From CANKBT01 sp038236005 (GTDB taxonomy: Bacteria > Actinomycetota > Actinomycetes > Mycobacteriales > SCTD01), in assembly GCA_038236005.1 (NCBI GenBank), contig JBBSTI010000027.1, positions 1 to 30,129 of the forward strand: 30,129 nucleotides of DNA. The letters run 5' to 3'. Numbering within the stretch: position 1 is the first letter of the stretch; every line of letters starts with the position of its first letter. Under the pieces are notes generated by a model. It was not told where the DNA came from, made no database searches, and saw only the letters and a list, made by a program, of their open reading frames with translations. Shown piece after piece: positions 13,545 through 21,483 of this stretch. The translations under genes and the position numbers were made by a program.

Positions 13545-15539
13545 ATGACCGACCCACGTCCCCGGATGATTGAGCTGGCCGAGCAGGTGCAGCAGCTCAA
13601 CGACGCCTACTACGGGGCGGGAGAGTCCCCCCTTCCGGACGCCGAGTTCGACGCTCTGAAGGACGAGCTGGCGGCCCTGGTTGCCGAGCACCCGGACCTG
13701 GCCCCGGCCGACAACCCGCTCGAGAAGGTCAACGCGCCGGCCGAGCTGCAGGGCCCGACCGTCCGGCACGCCCGCCCGATGCTGTCGCTCGCCAAGGCCA
13801 GCACTCCCGAGGCGGTCGCCACCTTCTGCGCGCGGTTCAGCGGCCAGCAGTTCGTGGTGTCGGAGAAGCTCGACGGGATGTCGCTGTCGGTGGTCTTCCA
13901 GGACGGGGTGCTGCAGCACGTCGCAACCCGGGGCACCGGGACCGAGGGCGAGCTGGTCACGGCCAAGGTGCCTTTCGTGCTGCCCGGCATGCCGACGGAG
14001 ATCCAGGAGCCCGGCCGCGTCGAGCTGCGCGGGGAGGCGGTGATGGAACGCTCCGCCTGGCGGGCCTACAACGAGGCGCACCCGGACAAGACGCTGACCA
14101 ACCCGCGCAACGGGGCCGCCGGCACGCTCATGCAGAAGGACCCGAGGGCCGCCGCCGAGGCAGGTCGGGTGCTGCGCTTCTACGTGTTCACCGCTGACCG
14201 CGACGGCGTCGGTATCGACACCCCGGCCGGGTTCGAGGACGTCGCCAGCATCGGCTGTGCGGACGTGGCGGCCGTGCAGGCAGCCATCGTCACCATCGGG
14301 GAGCAGCGGGACGCGCTCGATCACGAGATCGACGGCGCCGTCGTACGCCTGGCCTCGGCCGTCGCGTTCGAGGCGGCCGGCTACAACACCGCCGAGCCGC
14401 GCGGGGCGATCGCCTTCAAGTACCCCCCGGAGGAGCGCACCACGAAGCTGCTCGCGGTCGAGTGGCAGGTCGGCAAGATCGGGAGAGTCGCCCCGCGCGC
14501 CCGGGTGGCGCCAGTTTTCGTCGGCGGGGTCACGGTCGAGAACATCACGATGCACAACGCCCGGATGATCTCGGAACGGGACCTGCGGGTCGGCGACACG
14601 ATCGTCGTCGTGCGGCGCGGCGACGTCATCCCGTTCGCTGCCCGGTCGATCCCGGAGGACCGGGACGGCACCGAGCAGGTCGTCGTCCCGCCGACGCGCT
14701 GCCCGTCCTGCGGCTCCGAGCTGGAGGTGCGGGGGACGGGTGAGGACCGGTTCTGCCTCAACCTGCAGTGCCCCGCACAGGCGGGCCGGCGGCTGATCCA
14801 CTGGGCGTCGCGGCCCGCGGCGGACATGGAGGGCTTCGGGGAGACCTGGATCCTGAAGCTGTCCGAGGACGGGGTGCTGCGCACCCGCGCAGACTTCTAC
14901 GACCTGACCGCCGAGCAGCTGCAGACGTACGAACGGATGGGGGAGACCTCCGCGACCAACCTGGTGGCTGCGGTCGAGGTGTCCAAGCAGCTGGGGCTGC
15001 GGCGGGCGTTGATCGGGCTGGCGATCCCGATGGCGAGCGACGGCACCGCGAAGCGGCTGTGCCTCGCCGGCTTCGAGCGGATCGAGGAGCTGATGGACGC
15101 GAGCCTTGAGGACCTCGAGGCGGTCGGCGGGATCGGTCCCCGGGTGGCGGCGTCCCTGGTCGAGTTCTTCGCCCGGCCGCAGACCCGGCTCGAGATCGAG
15201 CGGCTGCGCGGGCACGGGGTGGACCTGGACGTTCGTCCGGAAGACCGGCCGCTGGACGTCGCCGCAGCCGGGGACTCACCGTTGAAGGGCGCGAGCGTCG
15301 TCGTGACCGGCGCCTTCCTGCACGGCACCACCGGCGCCAAGATCAGCCGTCCCGACCTGACGAGGCTCGTCGAGCGGGCCGGCGCGACCGCGAGCAGCGC
15401 GGTCAGCGCGACCACGACCTACCTGCTGGTCGGCGCGAACGTCGGAGCCGCGAAGACCGGCAAGGCCGAGAAGCTCGGGGTGACCGTGGTCGACCCCGCG
15501 ACCTTGTGGTCGTGGCTGTCGCAGGCCGGCGTCGCCTGA
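13545..15539 (+). CDS. ligA: NAD-dependent DNA ligase, divergent LigA
   Basis: This 664-residue protein has the complete LigA domain order. The Ia-like NMN-binding start includes NDAYYGAGESPLPDAEFDAL. The adenylation domain has Lys108 in SEKLDGMS (KxDG), then NPRNGAAGTLMQKDP and EIDGAVVRL. The OB domain includes VAPVFVGGVTVENITMHN and GDVIPF. A four-Cys zinc finger follows (C386, C389, C404, C409), then helix-hairpin-helix repeats (VGGIGPRVAASL) and a C-terminal BRCT domain (VVVTGAFLHG). It differs from housekeeping LigA: the usual RGDGxxGEDVT reads RGTGTEGELVT. It may be a second, specialised LigA. The ATG at 13545 follows GACAAT, with no ribosome binding site. It diverges from vapBC. Confidence 0.92.
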   Translation: MTDPRPRMIELAEQVQQLNDAYYGAGESPLPDAEFDALKDELAALVAEHPDLAPADNPLEKVNAPAELQGPTVRHARPMLSLAKASTPEAVATFCARFSGQQFVVSEKLDGMSLSVVFQDGVLQHVATRGTGTEGELVTAKVPFVLPGMPTEIQEPGRVELRGEAVMERSAWRAYNEAHPDKTLTNPRNGAAGTLMQKDPRAAAEAGRVLRFYVFTADRDGVGIDTPAGFEDVASIGCADVAAVQAAIVTIGEQRDALDHEIDGAVVRLASAVAFEAAGYNTAEPRGAIAFKYPPEERTTKLLAVEWQVGKIGRVAPRARVAPVFVGGVTVENITMHNARMISERDLRVGDTIVVVRRGDVIPFAARSIPEDRDGTEQVVVPPTRCPSCGSELEVRGTGEDRFCLNLQCPAQAGRRLIHWASRPAADMEGFGETWILKLSEDGVLRTRADFYDLTAEQLQTYERMGETSATNLVAAVEVSKQLGLRRALIGLAIPMASDGTAKRLCLAGFERIEELMDASLEDLEAVGGIGPRVAASLVEFFARPQTRLEIERLRGHGVDLDVRPEDRPLDVAAAGDSPLKGASVVVTGAFLHGTTGAKISRPDLTRLVERAGATASSAVSATTTYLLVGANVGAAKTGKAEKLGVTVVDPATLWSWLSQAGVA

Positions 15540-15552
15540 CCGGGCGGGGGTC

Positions 15553-16302
15553 TCAGGCGTTGCGGGTCGCGGGCGAGGCGGACTGCGCCTCCCGCTCGGC
15601 CGCGAACAGCGGCGGGAGGAAATGCAGCATCAGCGTCGACCAGGTCAGGTGCGACAGGATCGGGGCCTGGATCCCACCAGACGCGCGACGCTGCAGGCCG
15701 AACAGGCTGCCCATCACCCCGGAGGCGAGGACCAGTGCCGGGTTGCGGGTGGCGGTGGTCGCCAGGCCGTAGATCGCGGTCGAGGTGATGACCGGGTGGT
15801 TGGCGCCGACCGCGGCATAGAGCGCACCGCGGAAGAACACCTCCTCGGCCGCGCCGTTGGCGAGCGTCGTGGCCAGCACCAACGGTGGTGAGCCCTGGTT
15901 GGCGTAGCGCATGATCTTGCTGATCGCCTCATTGAGCAGCGGGATCCTGCGCGCCACCAGCGCGGCCCCGTAGAAGCCACCGAACGCCGCTGCGCCGGTG
16001 AGCACGGGCGTGACGACGGGCCGACAGAGCCCGTCGCCGACCTTCACCCACCCCAGGTGCAACGGACCGCTGGCGAGCCCGCCGGCGAGCCAGGTCCCGG
16101 CCACGCTGAACGTCATCCCGTAGAAGGCCTTCGAGCCCGGCTTGGTCGAGAGCGAGGCCCCGAGGAGCCCTGCGCCGGCGAGCGAGACCCCAGCGGTCAC
16201 CCGTCGGCGACGGTGAAAGGCCGCATCGCTCTCCCAGTGGTCGCGAGGCACCTTCTCCGTGAGGAAACGCGGCAGCCGCGAGAGGACGAGATTGGTCCTC
16301 AC
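15553..16302 (-). CDS. CPBP-family intramembrane protease (CAAX/Abi type)
   Basis: This 249-residue membrane protein has the CPBP motif AAEEVFFRGALY (EExxxR), which carries metal-ligand glutamates. It also has SGVMGSLFGLQRRASGG and a final HLTWSTLML helix with the expected histidine, although the usual Asn three residues on is Ser. Several hydrophobic segments (VVTPVLTGAAAFGGFYGAAL, ALVLASGVMGSLFGL) fit the fold. Family members process prenylated proteins or bacteriocin-type peptides, but most bacterial ones have no known substrate. The GTG start at 16302 overlaps the SDR stop (GTGA), so the two are coupled. Confidence 0.88.
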   Translation of the reverse strand: MRTNLVLSRLPRFLTEKVPRDHWESDAAFHRRRRVTAGVSLAGAGLLGASLSTKPGSKAFYGMTFSVAGTWLAGGLASGPLHLGWVKVGDGLCRPVVTPVLTGAAAFGGFYGAALVARRIPLLNEAISKIMRYANQGSPPLVLATTLANGAAEEVFFRGALYAAVGANHPVITSTAIYGLATTATRNPALVLASGVMGSLFGLQRRASGGIQAPILSHLTWSTLMLHFLPPLFAAEREAQSASPATRNA

Positions 16303-17198
16303 GCCGCGTCGCGCCCGGCCTTGGCGCGCTCACCGAGCGCCGACAGCACGGCACTGTCGTAGTCCAGCGGCTCGAACGGGACCACCGACCTGATCCGGTC
16401 GTCCTTCACCACCACCTCGTTGCCCATCGAGTCGATCAGCGAACGGCCGGTCTGGGTGTCGACGTCGGTCACGAGCGCCAACCAGCGGGACGACAAGGAC
16501 GGGGTGAGGAACGGCACCGGGACCACCAGCATCTTGCGGCCTTGGATCGCGGCCACCCGCCGCATCATCTCGATGTATTCGAGCACCTCCGGACCACCGA
16601 TGTCGTAGGCCTGATCGAGCGCCTCGCCCGCCTCCAGGACGCCGACCAGGTAGCGCACGACGTCGGCGATAGCGATCGGCTGAGTCTTGGTGCGCACCCA
16701 GCGCGGGGTGATCATCGCAGGCAGGTGCTGCACGAGCTGCCGGGTCATCTCCCAGCTGATGCCGCCGTGGCCGACGATGATCCCGGCCCGCAGCGTGGTC
16801 ACCGGCACCCCGGCCGAGCCGAGCAGCCGACCCACCTCGTGCCGGCTTCGTAGGTGCGCCGACAGGGTGTCGGAGTCGTCACCGAGCCCGCCGAGATAGA
16901 CGATGCGCTCCAGCCCGGCCTGTTTGGCCGCCTCGGCGAAGGAGCGGGCGGCGTCGGCGTCCTTCTCCTCGAAGTTGGCGCTGTCGAGCGAGTGCACCAG
17001 GTAGTAAGCCGCCTGGCAGCCCGCCAGGGCGGCGGTCAGGGAGTCGGCTTCGGACACATCACCGCGGACCGCGGTGCCGGCTCCGTCGTAGTCCTCGGGG
17101 TGGCGCGTCATCGCGCGCACCTCGTGGCCCTCCGCGACCAGGGCCGGGCACAGCCGGCTGCCGACGAACCCGGATGCTCCTGCGACAAGAACCTGCAT
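16299..17198 (-). CDS. Atypical SDR, NAD(P)-binding protein
   Basis: This 299-residue protein begins MQVLVAGASGFVGSRL, the GxxGxxG dinucleotide motif of extended and atypical short-chain reductases. It continues with YYLVHSLDSANFEEKD, IVYLGGLGDD, and GVPVTTLRAGIIVGHGGISW, which are characteristic of a group common in actinobacteria (NmrA-like/TIGR-type). The usual YxxxK dyad is not evident, so it may be a redox sensor or act on a quinone or lipid; the substrate is unknown. I chose the ATG at 17198, with CACAGT six bases upstream. It sits 37 bases after the M18 peptidase and overlaps the CPBP gene. Confidence 0.88.
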   Translation of the reverse strand: MQVLVAGASGFVGSRLCPALVAEGHEVRAMTRHPEDYDGAGTAVRGDVSEADSLTAALAGCQAAYYLVHSLDSANFEEKDADAARSFAEAAKQAGLERIVYLGGLGDDSDTLSAHLRSRHEVGRLLGSAGVPVTTLRAGIIVGHGGISWEMTRQLVQHLPAMITPRWVRTKTQPIAIADVVRYLVGVLEAGEALDQAYDIGGPEVLEYIEMMRRVAAIQGRKMLVVPVPFLTPSLSSRWLALVTDVDTQTGRSLIDSMGNEVVVKDDRIRSVVPFEPLDYDSAVLSALGERAKAGRDAA

Positions 17199-17235
17199 GA
17201 CCCCACTGTGCCCACTTCCGGGCGGGAGCGCTCCT

Positions 17236-18591
17236 TCAGCTCCGGAAGCAGGCCGCCAGGGCGGCGACCATGAGCGGCACGTCCACGGCCGACCCCAGCT
17301 CACGGCACGAGTGCATCCCCAGGATCGCGGCGCCGACGTCGACGGTCGAGACGCCGAGGCGGGTCGCGGTGAGCGGCCCGATCGTCGAGCCGCAGGGCAG
17401 GTCGGCGCGGCTCACGAAGTGCTGCAGAGGCACGTCCGCGTCCGCGCAGGCCGCCGAGAACCACGCGCCCGAACAGGCGTCCGTGGCATAGCTCTGGTTG
17501 GCGTTGACCTTGAGCACCGGTCCGCCGCCGAGCACCGGGGTGTGGGAGGCCTCGTGCCGGTCGGCGTAGTTGGGGTGCAGGGCGTGCGAGACGTCGCAGG
17601 ACGCGAGCCGGGACGCGGCGATCGTGCGGTGGTAGTCCTGGGCGTCCGTCCCGCCGGTCGCCGCGACCAGCCGCTGGAGGACGTCGCCGAGGAAGGACCC
17701 CCGGGCGCCTTCGGCGGAGCCGCTCCCGACCTCCTCGTGGTCGTTGGCGACCAGCACGGCCGTACGAGCCCCCGCCTCGACCGCCAGCAGGGCCGCCGTC
17801 CCGGCGTGGCAGGAGGACAGGTTGTCCAGCCGCGGCGCCGCGATCCAGGTGCCGTCCGAGCCGGTGGCCGCGGCGGGCACGGTGTCGGCGAGCACGAGGT
17901 CGTGCCCCAGCACGTCGTGCTCGGCCACGCCAGCCTGTCGGGCGAGGACGGCGAGCACCCCGTCCCCCTCGACGTCCGGTCCCCACAGCGGGATCAGCTG
18001 GCGCTGCGGATCCAGCACGAGGCCCTCACGCACCGACCGGTCCAGATGGATCGCCAGGGACGGGAGCCGGAGCGAGCCGCCGGTGACCAGGTGGTCGACC
18101 AGCCCCCCGCCCGCACGCACGGTCAGGCGACCCGCCACGGTCAGCTCACGATCCAGCCAGGTGTGGGCGAGCAGCCCGCCGTACGGCTCGACCCCGACCT
18201 GACGGAAGCCGGCCCGCCGCAGCTCGTGCCGCGGCCGCACCTTGAAGGTGGGGGAGTCGGTGTGCGCGCCGACCAGCCGGGCGCCGACCTCTGCGAGCGG
18301 AGCCGACCCGACCCGGAACGCGACCAGGCTGCCGTCGCGCAGCACGTAGCGCGCGTCGCCGGGCGCGAGCTGCCAGCGGTCCCGCTCGGACAGTGCGGTG
18401 AACCCGCCCGCCCGGAGCCGCCGCGCCATCTCGGCGACGGCGTGGAAGGAGGACGGCGAGGCATCGACGAAGGCGCGCAGGTCGGCGCCCGCATCGAGGC
18501 CGTGCGGGGCCTCATTGACGAGCGGGTCGTCGTGCGGGACGTCGTGCGGGACGTCGTGCGGGACGTCAGCGGGGGTGGCCACGCAGCCCAT
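17236..18591 (-). CDS. M18 family aminopeptidase
   Basis: This 451-residue zinc aminopeptidase has the full set of ligands: His in GAHTDSP (near 108), Asp in APRLDNL (near 254), Glu-Glu in ANDHEEVGS (near 284), Asp in SCDVSHALHPNY (near 333) and His in GMHSCRE (near 425). M18 enzymes remove acidic or neutral N-terminal residues from peptides in the cytoplasm. The first 25 residues are odd: they hold a VPHD repeat coded by three exact 12-base units, ahead of the conserved start near residue 35. The start codon could therefore be later than ATG 18591, for example at the GTG four codons on. The gene overlaps the DedA-type gene by 26 bases. Confidence 0.93.
   Translation of the reverse strand: MGCVATPADVPHDVPHDVPHDDPLVNEAPHGLDAGADLRAFVDASPSSFHAVAEMARRLRAGGFTALSERDRWQLAPGDARYVLRDGSLVAFRVGSAPLAEVGARLVGAHTDSPTFKVRPRHELRRAGFRQVGVEPYGGLLAHTWLDRELTVAGRLTVRAGGGLVDHLVTGGSLRLPSLAIHLDRSVREGLVLDPQRQLIPLWGPDVEGDGVLAVLARQAGVAEHDVLGHDLVLADTVPAAATGSDGTWIAAPRLDNLSSCHAGTAALLAVEAGARTAVLVANDHEEVGSGSAEGARGSFLGDVLQRLVAATGGTDAQDYHRTIAASRLASCDVSHALHPNYADRHEASHTPVLGGGPVLKVNANQSYATDACSGAWFSAACADADVPLQHFVSRADLPCGSTIGPLTATRLGVSTVDVGAAILGMHSCRELGSAVDVPLMVAALAACFRS
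18529..18564. repeat. Three exact 12-bp tandem repeats in the 5' end of the M18 gene
   Basis: The unit GTCGTGCGGGAC (plus strand) occurs three times in a row and encodes VPHD repeats in the aminopeptidase N-terminus. The unit keeps frame, so copy number could change without breaking the gene. Confidence 0.9.
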
Positions 18592-19213
18592 CCTGCCGGG
18601 TGCGACGGTTTCTCAGGAAGCGGCGGGTGGCCACGACGACCAGCACGGCCGCCGCGAGATAGGTGCCGTAGTCCAGGAAGCGTCCGAGCGTGCCCAGGTC
18701 GACGGCGGTCCCGACGACGTAGCCCGCGAGCAGGAACGCGGTGTTCCAGATCCCGCTGCCGATCGCGGTCAGCAGCATGAACCGGAGCAGCGGCACCCGG
18801 GTGAACCCGGCCGGGATCGACACGAAGCTGCGGACCACCGGCACAAGGCGTCCGAGCAGGACCGCCGCGTCGCCGTGCCGGGAGAACCAGGCTTCGGTGC
18901 GCTCCAGATCGCGCACGTCGACCAGCGGCAGCCGCTCGAGGAGCCGCACCACCCGCACCCGTCCGACCGTGGCCCCGAGGCCGTAGAACACCAGCGCCCC
19001 GAGCACCGAGCCGAGCGTCGAGGCGATCACCAGCAGGGTCAGCGACAGCGTCCCCTGCGAGGCCAGCACCCCAGCCAGGGCCAGCACCGGTTCGCTGGGG
19101 ATGGGCGGGAAGACGTTCTCCAGCAGGACCAGCAGGCCGAGCCCCACCTCGCCGAGCGAGGCGACCAGGTCGCCCGCCCAGCCAGCGAGCCCGGTCAGCT
19201 GGGATTCGGGCAT
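18566..19213 (-). CDS. DedA family (VTT domain) membrane protein
   Basis: This 215-residue membrane protein has the DedA features LLENVFPPIPSEPVLALAG near the start and GRLVPVVRSFVSIPAGFTR in the middle (the Arg/Pro/Arg motif of the family), with several hydrophobic helices. DedA proteins are linked to undecaprenyl-phosphate or phospholipid flipping and to membrane-potential homeostasis. The ATG at 19213 follows GACTGT by seven bases. It probably leads a leftward unit of DedA, M18 peptidase, SDR and CPBP protease, and diverges from the epimerase over a 37-base gap containing a small palindrome. Confidence 0.9.
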   Translation of the reverse strand: MPESQLTGLAGWAGDLVASLGEVGLGLLVLLENVFPPIPSEPVLALAGVLASQGTLSLTLLVIASTLGSVLGALVFYGLGATVGRVRVVRLLERLPLVDVRDLERTEAWFSRHGDAAVLLGRLVPVVRSFVSIPAGFTRVPLLRFMLLTAIGSGIWNTAFLLAGYVVGTAVDLGTLGRFLDYGTYLAAAVLVVVATRRFLRNRRTRQDGLRGHPR

Positions 19214-19233
19214 CACCGGGACAGTCTCGCCGA

Positions 19234-19250
19234 GGTGGCAGGCTGCCACC
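19234..19250. promoter_or_regulatory. 17-bp perfect inverted repeat directly before the epimerase start
   Basis: GGTGGCAG and CTGCCACC flank one central base, and the repeat ends at the base before GTG 19251. It lies between divergent dedA and epimerase genes, so it could be an operator. It could equally form a small hairpin in the mRNA. Confidence 0.4.
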
Positions 19251-20288
19251 GTGCGAGTCCTGCTCACCGGCGGTGCCGGCTTCATCGGCGGCCATGTGGC
19301 CGACGCCCTGCTCGCGGCCGGGCACGAGGTGCGGATCCTGGACGCCCTGCTGCCCGAGGTGCACCCCGGCGGGTGGCCGGCCCACCTGGACCCTCGGGCC
19401 GAACGGGTCCACGCAGACGTCCGCGAGCTGCCACCGGGGGTGCTGGACGGCATCGACGCGATCTGCCACCAGGCCGCGATCGTCGGGCTCGGGCTGGACC
19501 TGTCGGACCTGCCGCTGTATGTCGGGGTCAACGAGCTGGGGACCGCGGTGCTGCTCGCCGCCGCAGCCGAGGCCGGGATCGCGCGCATCGTGCTGGCCAG
19601 CTCGATGGTGGTCTACGGCGAGGGTCGCTACACCTGTCCCGTGCACGGCGACGTGCGACCCCCGGCCCGTGCAAAGGCCGCGCTTCAGGCCGGCCGCTGG
19701 GAGCCGCCCTGCCCGGCCTGCGGACGCGACCTGGCCTGGGGGCTGGTGCCGGAGGACGCGCCGCTGGACCCGCGCAGCGTCTACGCCGCCACCAAGACCG
19801 CCCAGGAGCACCTGTGCGCCGCCTGGGCCCGGCAGACCGGAGGCACCGTGGTCGCCCTGCGCTACCACAACGTCTACGGCCCGCACATGCCCAAGGACAC
19901 CCCGTACGCCGGGGTCGCCAGCCTGTTCCGCAGCGCGGCCGCCCGGGGCGAGGCTCCGCAGGTCTACGAGGACGGCGGGCAGCGGCGCGACTTCGTCCAC
20001 GTCCGGGACGTGGCCAGGGCCAACCTGGCGGCGTTGACCGCCGAGCTGCCCGACGGCCTGCACCCCTTCACCGTCGCGAGCGGCACCCCGCACACGATCG
20101 GCGACGTCGCCGCGGCGATCGCCGGGGACGGACCTCCACCGGTGCTGACCGGAGGGTTCCGGCTCGGTGACGTCCGGCACGTCGTCGCGAGCCCTCAGCG
20201 GGCAGCCGAGGTGCTGGGCTTCCGGGCCGAGACCGGCTTCGAGGACGGGATGGCCGAGTTCGTCGCCAGCCCGCTCCGGGGCGACTGA
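19251..20288 (+). CDS. NAD-dependent nucleotide-sugar epimerase (dTDP-L-rhamnose 4-epimerase-like)
   Basis: This 345-residue extended SDR begins VRVLLTGGAGFIGGHVADAL (GxxGxxG). The catalytic residues are visible: Ser in VLASSMVVYGEG and the YxxxK of SVYAATKTAQE. A Cys-containing insertion (TCPVHGDV, then PPCPACGRDL) lies between them and may bind zinc. Proteins with this insertion include dTDP-L-rhamnose 4-epimerases such as WbiB, so a deoxysugar substrate is likely. RYHNVYGPHMP and QRRDFVHVRDVARANL are standard later motifs. GTG 19251 fits the first strand. It is followed 35 bases later by the GT2 gene and probably supplies its sugar donor. Confidence 0.9.
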   Translation: MRVLLTGGAGFIGGHVADALLAAGHEVRILDALLPEVHPGGWPAHLDPRAERVHADVRELPPGVLDGIDAICHQAAIVGLGLDLSDLPLYVGVNELGTAVLLAAAAEAGIARIVLASSMVVYGEGRYTCPVHGDVRPPARAKAALQAGRWEPPCPACGRDLAWGLVPEDAPLDPRSVYAATKTAQEHLCAAWARQTGGTVVALRYHNVYGPHMPKDTPYAGVASLFRSAAARGEAPQVYEDGGQRRDFVHVRDVARANLAALTAELPDGLHPFTVASGTPHTIGDVAAAIAGDGPPPVLTGGFRLGDVRHVVASPQRAAEVLGFRAETGFEDGMAEFVASPLRGD

Positions 20289-20323
20289 CCGTGCCCTGCC
20301 ACGCTGACGATGTCTGACTGACC

Positions 20324-21001
20324 ATGCCTGATGTCGTGCTGCCGACCCTGGACGAGGCCGGCGCCCTGCCGTGGGTGCTGTCCCGGATGCCGAGCGGCTA
20401 CCGGGCGATCGTGGCGGACAACGAGAGCACCGACGGCAGCGCGGAGATCGCCCGGGCGTACGGCGCGACGGTGGTGACGGCGAGCCCGCGGGGTTTCGGC
20501 GCGGCGTGCCACGCGGGTCTGCTAGCCGCCGGGCACCCGGACGACGTCGTCTGCTTCATGGACGCCGACGGCACGTTCGACCCCGGTGAGCTGCCGCGGG
20601 TGGCGGACCCGGTGCTGGCGGGCGAGGTCGACCTGGTCCTCGGTCGACGTCGGACCAGCTCCCGAGGAGCATGGCCGGCGCACGCGCGGCTCGGGAACCT
20701 GGCGGTGGCAAGGTCGGTGAGCCGCAGGACCCCGTACACGCTGCACGATCTCGGCCCGATGCGGGCCGCTCGTCGTTCGGCCCTGCTGGCGCTCCAGCTC
20801 ACCGACCGACGGTTCGGCTACCCGCTGGAGATGGTGCTCGCCGCCTCCACCGCGGGCTGGGACGTGCGGGAGGTGGACGTGACCTACGGCAGCCGTACCG
20901 GGCGCAGCAAGGTGACCGGGACGCCGCTCGGGACGGCGCGTGCGGTGCGCGACATGCGGCGGGTGCTCGGCGAGATGGACCGGAAGGTCAAGGGCCGTTG
21001 A
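20324..21001 (+). CDS. Family 2 glycosyltransferase
   Basis: This 225-residue soluble GT-A enzyme starts MPDVVLPTLDEAGALPWVL, then ADNESTDGSAEIAR, RGFGAACHAGLLAA and CFMDADGTFDP, which holds the DxD-type metal site. GRGAWPAHARLGNL-like and DLGPMRAARR motifs follow. It lacks membrane helices. It belongs to a short GT2 subgroup frequent in actinobacteria beside the methyltransferase and molybdoenzyme genes seen here. Its acceptor is unknown. The last 14 bases overlap the convergent membrane-protein gene. No ribosome binding site is apparent before the ATG. Confidence 0.9.
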   Translation: MPDVVLPTLDEAGALPWVLSRMPSGYRAIVADNESTDGSAEIARAYGATVVTASPRGFGAACHAGLLAAGHPDDVVCFMDADGTFDPGELPRVADPVLAGEVDLVLGRRRTSSRGAWPAHARLGNLAVARSVSRRTPYTLHDLGPMRAARRSALLALQLTDRRFGYPLEMVLAASTAGWDVREVDVTYGSRTGRSKVTGTPLGTARAVRDMRRVLGEMDRKVKGR

Positions 21002-21473
21002 CCGGGGTCGGCTCGGCCGTCGAGCGTCGGCCGCGCACGGCGTACGCCACCGCGCTGAGCAGGAAGAACACCCCACTGATCAGCAGCCACCGACCGAGGA
21101 AGACGTCCTCGGTCATGCCGCTGGCGGCCTCGAAGGCCCGCCCGCCGCCGCGACTGATCGAGGAGAAGAACGTCAGCAGCAGCAGCCCGGACAGGAACGC
21201 GGGCACCCGCAGGTAGTTGATGTCGCCCGGGTTGCCGGTCGCCGTGCGGGAGGACCGGTGCAGCAGCGGCCGCACCGAGCGGTCGAGCAGCCCGTAGAGC
21301 GGGGCGAGCACGAGGTCATGGACGAGGGCGGCACCCGCGAACCAGAACAGGTACCGGTACCAGACCGGGTCCTGGAAGATCTGCAGAGCCGCGTAGCCGA
21401 AGACCAGGAAGGTCGCGAGCAGCCCCAGCAGGTGCAGCGGGTTCGCGCCGTACGTTCGGACCCAGGTCTTCAT
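20988..21473 (-). CDS. Small integral membrane protein of the molybdoenzyme cluster
   Basis: This 161-residue protein has about four hydrophobic helices (LHLLGLLATFLVFGYAALQI, YLFWFAGAALVHDLVLAPLY, VPAFLSGLLLLTFFSSI and WLLISGVFFLLSAVAYAV). I do not recognise a named family. The pattern HDLVLAPLYGLLDR looks conserved-style. The ATG at 21473 has AGGGA upstream. It follows the molybdoenzyme stop by ten bases, the last gene of a leftward run, and may be a partner or anchor of that enzyme. Its 3' end overlaps the GT2 gene. Confidence 0.8.
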   Translation of the reverse strand: MKTWVRTYGANPLHLLGLLATFLVFGYAALQIFQDPVWYRYLFWFAGAALVHDLVLAPLYGLLDRSVRPLLHRSSRTATGNPGDINYLRVPAFLSGLLLLTFFSSISRGGGRAFEAASGMTEDVFLGRWLLISGVFFLLSAVAYAVRGRRSTAEPTPVNGP

Positions 21474-21483
21474 CGACGATCCC

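Noticed and set aside
13461..15215. Long open frame antisense to the DNA ligase gene
   Set aside because: It mirrors codon bias of a GC-rich gene on the other strand, has no recognisable domain, and the ligase frame carries all known motifs.
17197..18780. Long plus-strand frame opposite the M18 aminopeptidase
   Set aside because: It has no domain signal, and the opposite strand encodes all five metal-site regions of M18.
19600..19745. Cys-containing insertion in the epimerase as a novel zinc-finger fusion
   Set aside because: The same CPxHG...CPxCG insertion is known in dTDP-L-rhamnose 4-epimerase-like proteins, so it is not new.
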